Source: Sophora flavescens (Eukaryota > Streptophyta > Magnoliopsida > Fabales > Fabaceae). Taken from it: 64,000 nt of DNA. Shown here one piece after another: positions 32,162 to 44,473 of this stretch. Made by a program: the position numbers and the translations under genes. The DNA lies in NCBI GenBank assembly GCA_030762895.1, contig CM061062.1, forward strand, positions 2,751,001 to 2,815,000. The letters run 5' to 3'. The notes under the pieces were generated by a model, which was not told where the DNA came from, did not search any database, and was given only the letters and a program-made list of their open reading frames with translations. The stretch's first letter is position 1. Every line of letters starts with the position of its first letter.

Positions 32162-35100
32162 TGTATCAGCTTGATTTTCATTATACGGTTTAATCAATTA
32201 AAATATAAGTAATTATATTTTAATATGAAAGTAGAAAATATTTTGTTTTAATAAAATAAAATCATATTCCTAATCCACCTTATCATATGAAATCACAGTT
32301 AAAATTTCGGTTGAAAATTCAGACGAAAGCGTCTGATTTCGGCTTTGCCGGTACAAGTTTACTGAAGCTAGAGACCAAATTTTAATTCGTGAATGAGACG
32401 GTTAGTATTTTTATGATGTTTTGTGTGGGTTTGGGTTTTCGATAAATCTTGTTAAGGCAAATCTAGGATTTCCAGGCGAAATCGTCGGAAATACGATCGG
32501 GAAGTCATCCGACACGCAATGGAGGAGAAGCATCAAGAGGATGAAGTGACATGGGGTGACTTGATGTGAAGGCTATCCGCATCTCAAAAGTGAATCTTGA
32601 CTTTTTCAAAATCTCACTTTTTCTTACATTCTCTCTCCAACCATACCTCTCCACTTACCACGCCTTACCTTCTTTCTTTCCCTACAAGCAAACCTTCCTT
32701 TTCTCTTCTTTTTCCTCTCTAAAACCGTGCCCCTTTCTCACTCTCTATAAATACTCTTCATTTCCACACTTCACCATTTTTCCTCCATTTTCTCACCTTT
32801 ACACCTTATTACATCTCTTCTTCTTCTCTCTTCTAAAGTTCATCTTTTATCTCAAGCTTTTTACTTTAAGTTCTTCATCAAAGTTCTTCACATTATTGAG
32901 GGTAATGATCCTATATTGTCTATTTTTCAAGTTCTTGTCTTTATGTTCATAGTTTTGTTTTAAGTTTCCTCTAAGCTTTCAAACTTCTAAAATCTCTTAA
33001 AATGGTAGAAAACTCCGTTTGAGTTGAAACCAATTTCTATGTTCCTATTTTTACTCCTAATAAAACATATTAAAAAGGTTGTGTAAAACAAAAATTTCTA
33101 ACCCTATTTTCTTGATGAGGCGAAAACCATGCTTTTTGGTTTTGGTGGGTTTTGTTTAACTTTGCTTGTATGGACTTGTATTTGAGTTCTATTCCAAGAT
33201 GATCATGACCAAGGGCTCCTTTGTACTAAAGGATGTTAGGTTTAAGTGATTGGAAAAATTTAGAGATTTTACACATTTTCATGTAAAGGCCTAAACTTTA
33301 AGTAGTTTAAGACATTGATGCTTAGTTGATGTTTCTCCAAAGTGATCATGGATTAAGGCTTCTTGACGTATAAGGATTGGAAAGTTTAAAATATTTTCTT
33401 GCTTTATTTTCCTATGATGGCCAAATGTAACATTTGACCTAGGATGTGTTATTTTATTTTGTTTTCCAAGATGATTATGGATTAAAGCTCCTTCATGTTA
33501 AAGGATGCTATGTCCAAAAGATTGGATGATTTAAATATCTCTAACCTCACAAACTTGTTAAGGCCTAACCTAAGGGTTCATGGTCTAAGACATTTGATTT
33601 TTCCATTTCCAAAATGAACATGGTTTCAAGCTCCTTACTATGTATGGATGCTAACCTAAAGAGATTGGAAAATTTAGAAATTCCTAGCCTATTTATCTAT
33701 GCTTAGCCGAAACCCTAAGTCAAGTACTTAGTGGGATTTTTAATTCAACTTTGTTAAAAGATTGTTGTTTATGAACTTCTAGCACTTAAGGATCATAAAT
33801 CCAAGAGTCGCATAAATTTCGGAAACCCCTAATCCTAGTTTATTGTATGAACCGAACCTATACCTTGTGGTTAGTGTTCTTTGATTGAGTTTTAACTCAT
33901 GATTTCATGTTTTGTAACCTTAGACTTCCATCACGGAGGAAACGAGGACGTTCGTGGTATACCTCTTTGAGCATCTAATCTCCTTACCTTCACAGAAGGT
34001 GGAGTTAATACTTTGTGGTGTGCCGACGAGGAGCTTCGAGTTCGGGAGTTCGGTGATAACCCAGGTGGGGGAAAGAATCAACCTATCATCGGAATCGATA
34101 AGTAGTAGATTATGTAGTAATAATGTAGGGTGACCTAAACTTTACTAGAAGTCGAATAATCGACAAGACCAGAATCGCTTTAAATTACTTTTATAAAACA
34201 TCCATGGTGATTCGGGAATTGTAGGTTGATCGATATTAGGTTGATGTTTATACTGTTGATGGTTGGTTTGAGTTTTATTACCTTTATTGAACAGATTTAG
34301 TGCTATGTTGATGTTCGAAATATCTTTGATTGACTTGATGTTATGCATGATCGTGTGGTATTTACTTTATGCTTAGTGTATTAAGCGAAGATATATATGT
34401 GGTCTAAGAGATTAGTTGTTTTGGGCGTGAGGATCATGATGATTTTTTTAGAGGTTCCTAACCTACATGAAATATGTCAAAGAGGTATTGTGACATAGAG
34501 CATGTGTTGAGGTCTTGATGAGAGGTTAAGGCACTAGGGTTATGACCATAGGAGTCTGCGAGGTTCATAAGTTGTGTTGTTTCTATAACCATATGTGGGA
34601 CACATACAAGACCAAGTCCTTGTGGGGACCGTCCAAAGGTAAACTTAACTTGTGCGACTACAGTGTCGTTGCTTTGCATGAGCACCTCTGGGAGTGGAAG
34701 AGGTGTGCACGGGATCATCGTGCGGCATATAGTGTCGACTTTGCGTGAGCGTTCTTACCATGGTGAAGGTGTGCACCGGATAATCGTGCGATTATAGTGT
34801 CATTACTTTGCATGAGCACCCACGGTCCGGGGTGCACAGGGTTTAATGTGCAGCTATAGTGTCATTGCTTTGCATGAGCATTCTCACCATGACTAAGGAT
34901 GTGCACGGAATGGGACGTGTCGCTTGGACGACTGACCGATAACCATAACCATGATAGGGAAACCATAGCCATTTTCGTATCAAGTTTTAGTTGCGGGGGA
35001 GTGAGGTAGGATGGATATAAGAATTTTATGGAAGATGGATGACTTGACTAATTTTGTGTCTGTGATAATTCTTTGTATAGTTTACTATGACTCTTTCCCG

Positions 35101-35578
35101 CTTTTGATGATAGAACTATTTCTTATCCCCGTATATTTACAGTATGTTGTATTTTGTCTCCTTGTGGGCAACCGCGAGAAGACCCCGTGAATGAACGTAA
35201 CCAGGGAGGAGTTGGATGGAACTCCCTACGAACCGGATCTGGGAGGATTGAGCTGTGACCCATGGTGATTAGGGTCTAGTTAGTTATGGCCGTATGCGTA
35301 CGTGTCGTGAAGCTTTATCTTTCCGCTTATGTTTTTGTATAACTATGCCACTTCGGGATCCTATTGATGGGATGCCCTGAAGCGATGTTTTGATAACTCG
35401 ATGCTTTAAGTATGTTTAATATATTTATGTTTTCATATTCATTTCTATATGAATCTATTTGCTTAAGAAATTAAGTTTCAATTTTTTTAAGTAATTTTCA
35501 CGTTAAGCGTACGATTAAGTAATTAAATAATGAGGTTTTAAAACTAAATGACACAAAGGGACACAACGGGGTGTCTCA
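32162..35578 (+). mobile_element. Solo LTR of about 3.4 kb, duplication CGGCG
   Basis: The boundaries are CGGCG plus TGTATCAG at left (32157-32163) and GGTGTCTCA plus CGGCG at right (35570-35583). A TATA box (CTCTATAAATACTC) at about 32743, followed by a long CT-rich leader, suggests plus-strand promoter activity. The GTCTCA ending resembles the LTR end at 24342. No coding region is visible over the 3.4 kb. The left terminus is the less certain one, because the duplication is only 5 bases and the TG end lacks a clean inverted match. Confidence 0.6.
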
Positions 35579-35583
35579 CGGCG

Positions 35584-36800
35584 ACTTATGAGACTTTGGG
35601 GTATTGATTCTGAGATATTCTCTTTGTGGTTGGGGGTAGTTGGAAGGGGGAATTTCGGAGAGGTGTGTACTGTGGTGTAGAGTGGTGGCATCGGAACAAC
35701 CACCCTGTCTGGTGGTTCTGGCAGGGGAACCTCTATCAGGACTAGCTTGGCAGGGATGTCGAACTCCCATGGCATGGTCACCATCCAAAAACCCTTTCTC
35801 CCCTTCGGCGGTGTTGGGACAAATTTTTCAGGTTGGATTCGTAGATCGAAGGAGGTGGCCGCATCTCCAAGAGGAAGGACAGGTTACAGCGGTTCCCGAT
35901 CTGGTGGTTTCAATGGCGGTGACGGGGGGTGATTGATATTTAATGGCGCGAGAGGGCCTGGGTCATAAGGACTGGTGTCGATGCTCGGCGTAGCGGCGAC
36001 GGTGTCATCTTCACCGATAAGAGGCAGCGATGACCAACGACTACGAAACTTGTTAAGACAAAGGTCCGTGGAGTAGTGCTCTGGCCGTGCCGGTGGTGAC
36101 AAACAGCGCAGAAGCGACACAAGTTGTGGCCTCGGAACGGCAACCCCATCTGGTGGTTTTGGCGACGGCGGTGGCTTGAATGGAACCGAAAGCCCATTCG
36201 GTGGCTTCCTCAGCGCAACGCCGAGCGGAGGGTTTCAATGGTAGTGGTTTCGACGGTGATGGTAGGTGTGTGGTGTCTGGAATGCTGCGTAGCTTTGGAG
36301 GAAACGACATCGGAATCAACAACGGATCCGAATCATCATAAGGGTCTAGTTCGTTGCCTTTTCGTTCCCCAGATGCATCCACCGGTCGTCGTCGTTTTCC
36401 TCACCCTCATCTACTTCCATAGCGGCAAAACGTCTCGGTACTCGGGAATCCGAATCCAGTCCGAGATGGTTCGGTTTGCAAACAAATGCTTTTCATAGGG
36501 GAGCGAATGTCGTTGTTATCATCGTCGACTCTTCTTCCTCATCTGAAATCAGTAAAAGGTACCGCCATTCAGGCTTGAAACGCCATAGAAACACAATGGT
36601 GAAAGTATCCCAACCGGGCTCTGGATGACAGTGAGACCACCAGCACCACCAGTGGGGAGCGAACAACCTCTCGGTGTCGTTAGAGCCGCTGTTACCTCGT
36701 CTCCCTCTCTGGTGTGCCACACTCCTTGAAGAGTTTCTCGTGCAAAGAACCCACCAGTAGGCATCTTATTTTCCATCAAACATCATCAAAATCTCCATCT
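35584..36800 (-). pseudogene. Gag-position protein of the capturing element with KPPD repeats
   Basis: It starts at an ATG near 36798, 30-50 bases inside the LTR at 36847. Read leftwards in pieces it shows MEILMMFDG, then a Trp-rich WWCWWSHCHPEPGWDTFT, FLWRFKPEWRYLL and an acidic SDEEEES segment. A proline-rich region follows in which PKPPDGVAVP, PLKPPDREPLP and PEPPDRVVVPMPP repeat a (K/E)PPD core. At least four frame changes and several stops occur. It fills the Gag slot of the element. I do not recognise it as a named family. The Trp-rich start could be a degenerate gag fold. Confidence 0.5.
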
Positions 36801-36828
36801 TCGACCACGGTTCAGCGGGAATGAGATC

Positions 36829-36846
36829 GAAAATGAAAGCACCAAA
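36829..36846 (-). other. Putative primer binding region
   Basis: On the minus strand TTTGGTGCTTTCATTTTC directly follows the LTR end TATCA. This wording is common right behind the 5' LTR of plant chromoviruses. The tRNA was not identified. Confidence 0.5.
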
Positions 36847-37229
36847 TGATAGGATCCTTTTCGAGCAAGGATGAAGCTCCAGAAGTTAGGTAGGAAAAAA
36901 AGGGGAATTACAAAAGAAAAGACTCAATTCTATTCATTCATTGATTATTCCATGCTCAACTAATCACATATATAGTGATGTTGTCATCCCTAACTTTACG
37001 CATCCCTAGCCAAATGGAGGGTGCTCATGACAACAAAGCTAATAGATTGCAATTGCATAAAACAGAAAAAGAATCTAAGAGGTGTTGATGAAAACGTGAT
37101 GACTAGCACAATCGTTCAACCAGATAAGCTTCTTCCTTTCCAGCTTGGGACTGATTTCATTGGGCCTCGATTAACTTACTTGGCCCATTATTGGTGTGGT
37201 GCTCTTGGTTACTCCCGGGAATAGGATAA
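36847..37229 (-). repeat. 5' LTR of gene-capturing element
   Basis: On the minus strand it starts TTATCCTATTCCCGGGAG, a changed version of TGATACGGTTCCTGGGAG, and ends GGATCCTATCA. It is followed outward by GGAAG. It contains the same reading-frame remnant (LERKKLIWLND) as the 3' LTR, which confirms that pol coding lies inside the LTR. Confidence 0.85.
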
Positions 37230-37234
37230 GGAAG

Positions 37235-37658
37235 CCAACAATTTCCAGTAACTTTAATATTTTTATGCTATTGAACATAATTTATCCAAAAAAATGCTAC
37301 TAAACCTAATAGATGAGTTCCATTATTTCTATGCTATTGAACTAATTACAGGAAAAAGCCAATAATATCATTTCATTATCTTCCCCTTCTCTTCCAATTT
37401 CTCTATGCAATGTAAGCGTCTCTTCTTCTTCTCCGATGGTTCCACCGACAGAAACGGCTTAAGCGTCACTATTCAGTGCCATCGAACTCGGGTATGTGAT
37501 AAGTGGAAACAAGGAAATCAAGTGTCTCCACAGTGAGAATTAGATTTGCAATTGAGAGACCCACTCGTCCCTTCATCAACAACACCGCAAATCTACATGA
37601 CCCAACAAAATCACCATGAAATCATACTCAAAGAAAGGTTTGATTCTCTTTTTCACAA
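37235..37658. other. Short intergenic spacer, no gene seen
   Basis: No frame, repeat boundary or RNA gene is supported between the GGAAG duplication and the CACTA element. Confidence 0.6.
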
Positions 37659-37661
37659 GAC

Positions 37662-40596
37662 ACTACAAAAAAAAACATATTTAGCGACCGAAGATTTTGG
37701 CCGCTAAACGTGATAGTCGGTTGCTATATTGTGTAGCGACCAAATTAAGGGGTAGCGAGAAACCCTGGTGGCTAAATGTTTAGCGACCGAATTTGTATTT
37801 TGATTCGAAATTTAGTTACAAAATTATATATTTTTGCCGCCGTATAGTTGGTCGCAACCGAATTTGGTGACTGATATTTGGTCGCTATTTCGATCGCAAA
37901 TTTTGAATTTTGTTTATAAAAATTTTCCTATAACTTAATCCCCTCAACCAAATTTTCCTGTAACTTAATTCCGATATAAACAAAATACACCAATATTTTT
38001 TTGAATAAATAGAAAACGTAAATATGATGTACTAACGATCCAAAACCATCGAGTCAATATGATCAAGAAAACACATACATTAATTAACGCAAGTTTAATA
38101 ATTGTTTATAAAAAAGTTTAATAATGTACTAATTAACGATCAAAACATAAAAACACACCACGACCAATAAGTACTAATCAAAATATCAAAACTCATCAAT
38201 CTTCCAAAGGGATGAACATGTAGAACCGAGAACCCCCAAGTTACTTAAACTATGCCAATGCACCAGTGGACAACAAATACAACTCCCTGATACCATTTGT
38301 ATCTGTTGCAAAATATGGGCGATCCTCATGGATTACTATATTCCCATTGAACAGATTTCCGCATTTGTCTTCATTAGTCACAACACGCGATATTTCTTGT
38401 CCCCAACGACGGTAGAATGATCGCGGGATTGAAATCAAATCCTGCAAATACACAAGAACAATTTAGTAATGATTAGTTTATGCCTTAACCATCATTACAT
38501 GAATCCGATCGTTATTCTTAAGTTGATGAGATACTGTACCTGGTCTAAATGGATGGCTGTCTCAAAACATTTAGTCGGATCCATTTTCTGATAAAACGAT
38601 AAGGAAAACAAGTCATATGTCTAAACTTCATCAAGTGATAATAAGAAAATATGGAAAGATCCATGTAGCTTACTAGCATGTTAAAATAGAACAAAGAAAT
38701 GCAATTTCACATGCAACTTTACAGATTAGCAAACGTAGTAGTTTTCAGGAAAGTAGATGCTTTTACGTCGTTTTGAAGGATGGTCATAGAGATGACTTTT
38801 CCTACTGGAAATGCCTAGATAACCTAGTAAGGACGGTCATCAACAACTATTTCTGGAAAGCTCCATTGCCTAGTGAAACAAATGAGTAGAAAACCAGAGT
38901 TGCTTTCATAATATTGTGCACAGAAGCTGCTTTCTAATGTGAATAATGTTTGAATGATGACGCACGCGTCATGTGCCTGGTAAATTGTGCCCCACCCTTC
39001 ATTTTATCTAACCCTATACTTAATACTTCATTATCTAATTTCATCATTCATACATAAGTAGATATACCTCATTATCCTCAATATGACCCCAAGTGGGTGT
39101 CATTGCCATTGCACACTATATTTTACCAAGTCGATCAAAGACTACAAATGAAAGAAATACATGAATGCATCTCGCCAAAAGAAAAGAAATACAAAAAAGA
39201 TAGCTTTCCACCTGCTGCAGCGCACAACCCCTATATTGTTGTTCAATTGTAATGCACCCAATTTACCCACTCACCTCAAGCATTCCCTAGCAACACCCAA
39301 GCAATTCATGCAACATTTCCAAATACATAGTATTCAAAACCACCAAAGTCACTTTAATTCCAATCCTCATTCTTTGGACGTGTTTTAATTCATGGTGAAC
39401 CATAGTTGCAAAATAAGTCAAGTAGTTGGGAACATGCGGAAATTAGAGCAAAGGAAAATTACTTTTCTCAAGTATGCTTAGTAAAGATGTATTTGGATTC
39501 ACTATCCTAATCATCTCACGGTTGAAACAACAATGTACTCGAGTAATCTAAATAAGAGAAAGCTGACTTATATTATCTATCCAATAAGTTATTTAAATCA
39601 ATATACCCCTACTGTCAAAATTTCTCTACTCTGGATTTCACTAGAACAACATCAATGATTAATTTGACGGCATAAATACCCATACTGACAGAACTTTCCT
39701 AAACCCTAACCTTAGACAAAACTGATCAGAGGAGACTGTGGGGGTGGTGGTTGCGCAAACAGAACCCCTTGAGATGGTGGTGGTGGCCGAAGGAGGAAGT
39801 GACAACACCTAAGAGAGACATTGAGAGAAACTGAGACAAAGAGAACCGAGCAAGAGAGAGAGAGAGCGAGATACAGAGAGAGAGAGAAGAGGAGACCTTA
39901 CCAAAGAAGGAGGTCACGGTGCTACAGTGGTGGTCGTGATGGCGGTGGTGGCACGGTGCTGCTGGGAGGAGGAAGAGAGAGTGAGAGACAGAGAAGGAGA
40001 AAAAAAAATGAGAAGGATAAGGGGAGAACCTTACCAAGTGGTGGCCGGAGGAGGACGAGACGGTGAAAGATGGTGATGCGCGGTCGGAACAGGGATGGGG
40101 CGGAGCAGAGCAGCCGCGTGAGAGAGAGTAGAAGAAAATAGAGAAATGGGGGAAGAGAGAAAGGAAATCGCGATTTAGGGATTTCATTTTTAGAGACCGA
40201 TTTAATTCGGTCGCTAAATGGGTTAATTTCAAATTTGAACTCATAAATTTAGCGACTTAATTTTTAAATCGGTCGCTAACACACGCTATTTTAATTTTTT
40301 TTTACGCTGGTTTAGCGATCGAATTAATACTCGGTCATAAATATAAATGAAGTTTAACTGTTGCATTTAAATCGGTCGCTGGGTTCGGTCGCTAAAAAGT
40401 CATAAATTTCGACTTTTACTTTCCTTTATTTAGCGACCAGATAACTCCCTTACGCCTATTTTGGTCGCTATTTCGGTCGCAGATCAACTCTAATCGGTGT
40501 TTCATGTAGATCCTATAATCGATCGCCATTTCGGCTAAAAAGCAACAAAAAATTCGGTCACTATTTTCAGCCGCTAAATAACCTTTTTTTGTAGTG
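37662..40596. mobile_element. Non-autonomous CACTA transposon, AGA duplication
   Basis: The left end is CACTACAAAAAAAAACATATTT and the right end is AACCTTTTTTTGTAGTG, flanked by AGA at 37659-37661 and 40597-40599. Both ends are packed with a TAGCGACCGA-type motif in both orientations (for example at 37681-37880 and 40190-40580), the subterminal transposase-binding repeats of CACTA elements. The 2.9 kb interior has no transposase. It holds a two-exon open frame on the minus strand (38250-38584) and a GA-rich stretch at 39800-40070. Confidence 0.88.
38250..38584 (-). CDS. Small two-exon frame in CACTA element, weakly B3-like
   Basis: Exon 1 runs 38584 to 38540 (MDPTKCFETAIHLDQ). It is followed by GT at 38539 and an AG acceptor at 38442. 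Exon 2 runs 38441 to 38250 (DLISIPRSFYRRWGQEISRV, then NGNIVIHEDRPYFATD, GIRELYLLSTGALA). Both exons are in phase 0 and a TAG closes a 78-residue protein. The IP.SF.RR.G.E.S..V start and the spacing to GNI.I....YF recall a plant B3 DNA-binding domain, but the resemblance is weak and the domain would be short. Intact splice sites inside a non-autonomous transposon suggest a captured host gene end. Whether it is expressed is unknown. Confidence 0.4.
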
Positions 40597-40599
40597 AGA

Positions 40600-43255
40600 A
40601 AGAAAAGAAACGTATCAATAGATTTGCGAACCAATGAAGGAGAAATCATCAATTGGAGCATGAATATTGGCCATGGCATCCACCACCAATCGTTCGATCT
40701 CTAGGACAAGTTCCCAACGCTCAAAATAGAAGAAAAAAATAGTATGAACAAGTTGTAGGTAGACGAGAGAGAAGAGGGGGTGGGTGATGATTTTTATCGA
40801 AAGAAAAGATAATTTAGTTATAAAAATGTTTTAAAAGTTAGATAGGGATGAATGTGCATGCATAAGGTTGTAGGTAGCAGCTCCCAAACGACAATTGAAG
40901 GTGACCACTTGGTTAATGTGATGCTCCGACAAAAGCAACATGAATCAAATATGCATATGGTGCAATTCCAAATTGAATGAAAGAGGAAATATGGTAAATT
41001 GAAGCACCTGGACCCACATGAGAGGTTAATTGACATTATATTTCAATTGGGTTTAAAAGCCACAACGTCAGCAATAAGAGAGGGAGTCCCACACATCATA
41101 GAAAAAAATAGAAAGTTGCGTTGTCCCAGTCAAGTCCAAGTGAGAGATACACATTGCAAGTTTCACCTGAGTTTCTTTATTTTGTTCATGTTCTTTCTTT
41201 TCTTATGAGAAAATAAATCCCTTTTTATTGGGATGACGATATAATCATGTCATGATGGTTTGATTAATTTATTTTAGTTTTTCTTAATTTATTTTTTTCT
41301 TCTACTTGTATTTTATTCTATGTTTTTAATTGTTTGTGTCAAGAGTATTGAGATAAGACCGTAGCGTGAATACATAATAGATATAATACGATCCTTATGC
41401 AACCTTCATAGAGAATCATAGACTTAATGAATTTTTTGGTAATTAATCATCGTAGAAATATAGTTTATTAGGATCAAGGGGTGTGTTCTAGCGTGTTCGA
41501 GAGACATTAGAATAAATTAGAATTCTTGGTTGAAATTAGAAGTTGATTAAGGGATTAGGAAGAATTGATAATATTGAATCAAACCAAGTACGATAAGAAT
41601 TCCTTGTTAGTGAGGAATGTGTATTCATAGCAATGGTGAAATTGGATCCCTAGAGTTTTCTTTATTTGATTGTTCATAATTTATTTTTTGCTTTTTAGTT
41701 AATTAATTCTAAAACCCAAAAATATTTATTTTCTTTTAGTGTTTATTCATTTTCTTGAAATCTCCCCAAACCAATTTCTTTAAGTCTAGATAGTTATTGA
41801 ATTTGTGAATTGATTATTGGTTACACAATCTATATGTTCAACCTCGATATACTTACCGTGTTTTTATTACTTGCTTCGATTTGATACACTTGTCGAAGCT
41901 CATCAAGTGACCAGCTATATATATTATGATGTAACCGTTGCTAGGCTGGAATAGTAAATAGCGCAGACGATTTTTTTTAAGCCGATATACTTATAACCTT
42001 TCTATTAACTACCTGTGAACAATCTCATATAATCTATGTGAATATATATATATATATAACATAACGTTATTATACTTGCTCTATACATGTGTTATTAAAG
42101 TCTTGCATAGATATATATGAAATATGGAGCCTAGAGGGCATGGATTTTAAATGAGAATTTTATTTGACTGTATGGGAATATTATTATAAATATTACACAT
42201 TATTTAAAGTGATAGAAAATGCTAGAACAAGTCGCAGGTACTTGATGAGATACAAGGGATGTCTTAACCAACGACTAGCAACATGAAAAACAGTACCCCT
42301 CTGCGAAGGTCACCCCAACACAATTTTAGCACGTCCCAACAAAGTCCCAACAATTTTGTGTCACCTAGGATAGAACCCCAACCTCATAGTTAAATTGCTC
42401 AAAACCCTAGGTTTTAGGAAAAAGATATCTCCCTTCCTCTCCTTCTCCTTCTGCCATGATAATTAGAGAGAAGAACATGATGATGAAACATGAGAGAGAA
42501 TGAGAAAGGGATGGTGACTTACAAGGACATCACTTCTAACCCTAGCCTCCATGGTTTTCTCTCCTCTTTCTCTCATGTCTATTCTCTTCTTCTTTTCTTT
42601 CTATTTTACACATGGAATGTGAATAACCCATCTCCTTTCTCCTTTTATTTCTTAATCCTTACAAAATAGTCTCTCCTAGGATGGATATTTTTTCCTTCCT
42701 CCCAAACTATTTTTTTCCCTAATCCATAGACTTTTGAACTAATATTTGTTTCCCCTATTTTTAATTTAATCCCATTCTTTTCCATTCTTTTTAAACCATG
42801 GGTAAAGGACACGTTTCACAACGGACCGCCTATTGAGGGTAATATATTGCCAAACCAAGAATATATGATTTGGTTTATGAATAATTCAATTACCTTGTTA
42901 TACCACAATATTTGAAAGACCCAATGGTCGACCTAACATAGATGTTACCCAATTTGAAAATATAATTGAACCATTGCCTATATGATGATGTGCACCCTGT
43001 TATTGAACAATTACCTATATGTTAGCTTATTTATTAAGTTTATAATGGATTCACATTGTTGCATTAATTACATAATAATATTTATTAATTTAACAATTAG
43101 TTTATAATAAAAATATAATTTATTTTTGAACTAATAGAAATCAATTTAATTGTTTTTTTATACTAATAAAATACAATTTAATTTGACTTAATTGTCAAAA
43201 AAGTTTAATAAATTTTTGATTTAAAAAAAGACAAAAAATCCCATTGATAAAAGGG
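40600..43255. other. AT-rich intergenic, no gene seen
   Basis: About 2.7 kb with no domain-like frame. It includes a TA run near 42041, a CT-rich stretch at 42430-42720 and AT-rich homopolymers. One plus-strand frame at 40999-41208 is short and unrecognised, and I do not call it. Confidence 0.6.
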
Positions 43256-43455
43256 AAACCAGGGAATCCGGGTTCGAACCTTGTGGAGTCACCTCGTTGG
43301 GAGGTGAGAATCAAAATGTAAAATCCTGCTCAATCAACCAAACCAGGAGATTAGTCTAATAATGGGTCCAAAGAATCCAAGCTCGTGAGACTACTGATCG
43401 ACCCACTCAGCTTAAAGGGCTCATTAGGTGAGTTCAAAAAAAAAAAAAAAAAAAT
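43256..43455 (+). repeat. Possible SINE-like copy with box B and A tail
   Basis: GGGTTCGAACC at about 43270 fits the RNA polymerase III box B consensus. About 170 bases downstream the segment ends in a run of roughly 20 As (43436-43454). No clear box A and no flanking duplication were found, so this is tentative. Confidence 0.3.
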
Positions 43456-43869
43456 AAAAGGGAAAGTTGGGAAGGAGGTTTGATAAGTGCGTACTTCATA
43501 GAGCAAATTAAAAAAGTGAATTTCGAGAAATGATATCCCATGCACTTTAAAAAATATTTTTTATCAATATTTTATAATTTTGCCCATTAACGGCATTATA
43601 TGTATTAATTATGAACGTTTGGCTAATATAGTTAATACTTAATATATAGACCTAACGGTCTTATATGTATTAACTTAATTGACGTTGAAGAACGTTTGTC
43701 AATCGTAACGCTTCAATATTGAATGAAAGTCATAGTAAATTGCTATATTAAATGTTGCAGCTTTAACTCTATTAAATTTTTTACAAAAAAAAAGGGAGAA
43801 ATCTCTCGTATCCCGGGTTACCGTATCCTTGAATAAAATAATAATAAATAAAAATATTAAAATAATAGA

Positions 43870-44473
43870 TTTATCCGAAGAAATGACAATAAAATTCGAA
43901 GCAATAGAAAATATAATGGAAGAAACAAATAAAAATATCATCCAATTAATAGAAAATACTAATAAAATTGTAAATTACACTTATAATAGAATTTAAAAAG
44001 ATAAAGTGAAATAAATAATATAAGAGATACTTTAAATAGTATAAGTAAGGGTAAAGAAATAGATGAAAATAAAGATATTGAAAAAATTAGACAAATTCTT
44101 GAGCAATTAGAACATCTTTGAGAAGATGAACAAAAAAATAAATATATGACAATAAAAGATTTAGAAGAATTACTGAAATCAAGAGATTTAGATAAAATAA
44201 TTATACAACAAGAAACATAATTAGAATCATAAATATTATCTAAACCAGTAACTTCATGGAGATGATAAAAAACGAGTATATGAAAACATTAAAGAAATCA
44301 AATGATTTAGAAGAAATCCAACAATTATTAGAACAGTTAAAAATAATTGAAGAACATGACCAAATACAAAAAATAGATCCAATAGATCAAGTAATAAAAG
44401 AAAATGATGAAAACGAAGAAATAATTTTAAACTATAGTTCAACTTCAGAATCCGAAAAAAAAATTATATAAAA
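43870..44473 (+). pseudogene. Endogenous pararetrovirus: small helical ORF(s) upstream of coat protein
   Basis: Charged, Ile/Glu/Lys-rich frames, broken by stops near 43995 and later, lead to a 71-residue frame at 44256-44471. The wording (repeated Leu/Ile every 3-4 residues, many Glu and Lys) suggests coiled coils. In caulimoviruses, short coiled-coil proteins such as the virion-associated protein lie directly ahead of the coat protein. That is the likely identity of one of these, but sequence similarity alone does not prove it. The last frame ends in an acidic, serine-containing tail, adjoining the coat protein start at 44474. Confidence 0.45.

Larger units (their letters stand above)
28320..37229 (-). 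mobile_element. LTR retrotransposon with captured host-gene pieces and two nested solo LTRs
   Basis: LTRs of 368 bp (28320-28687) and 383 bp (36847-37229) lie in the same orientation. The better-preserved copy has ends TGATA and TATCA. Both flanks carry GGAAG (28315-28319 and 37230-37234). Read on the minus strand the interior has gag (36800-35584), an unassigned and a CCCH-like piece, sulfate-transporter pieces, a PPR-like piece and the end of an integrase that runs into the 3' LTR. Protease, reverse transcriptase and the integrase core are missing. Solo LTRs at 29213-30839 and 32162-35578 were inserted later, each with its own duplication. Without them the element is about 3.9 kb. Confidence 0.8.

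Noticed and set aside
32566..32952. 128-residue Phe/Leu/Ser-rich frame with apparent membrane segments
   Set aside because: It lies in the CT-rich leader of a solo LTR; the hydrophobic appearance comes from pyrimidine-rich codons.
35884..36382. Several overlapping GC-rich frames on both strands as host genes
   Set aside because: They are shadows of the broken gag-position protein of the minus-strand element; the PPD repeats lie in the minus frames.
39726..40244. 172-residue Ser/His-rich minus frame and its Arg/Glu-rich plus shadow
   Set aside because: It is low complexity created by GA and GGT repeats inside the CACTA element.
43699..43941. Minus-strand frame at the left edge of the viral segment
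   Set aside because: It is antisense to the A-rich viral sequence; its Ile/Phe-rich wording is the complement of the Lys/Asn-rich sense frame.
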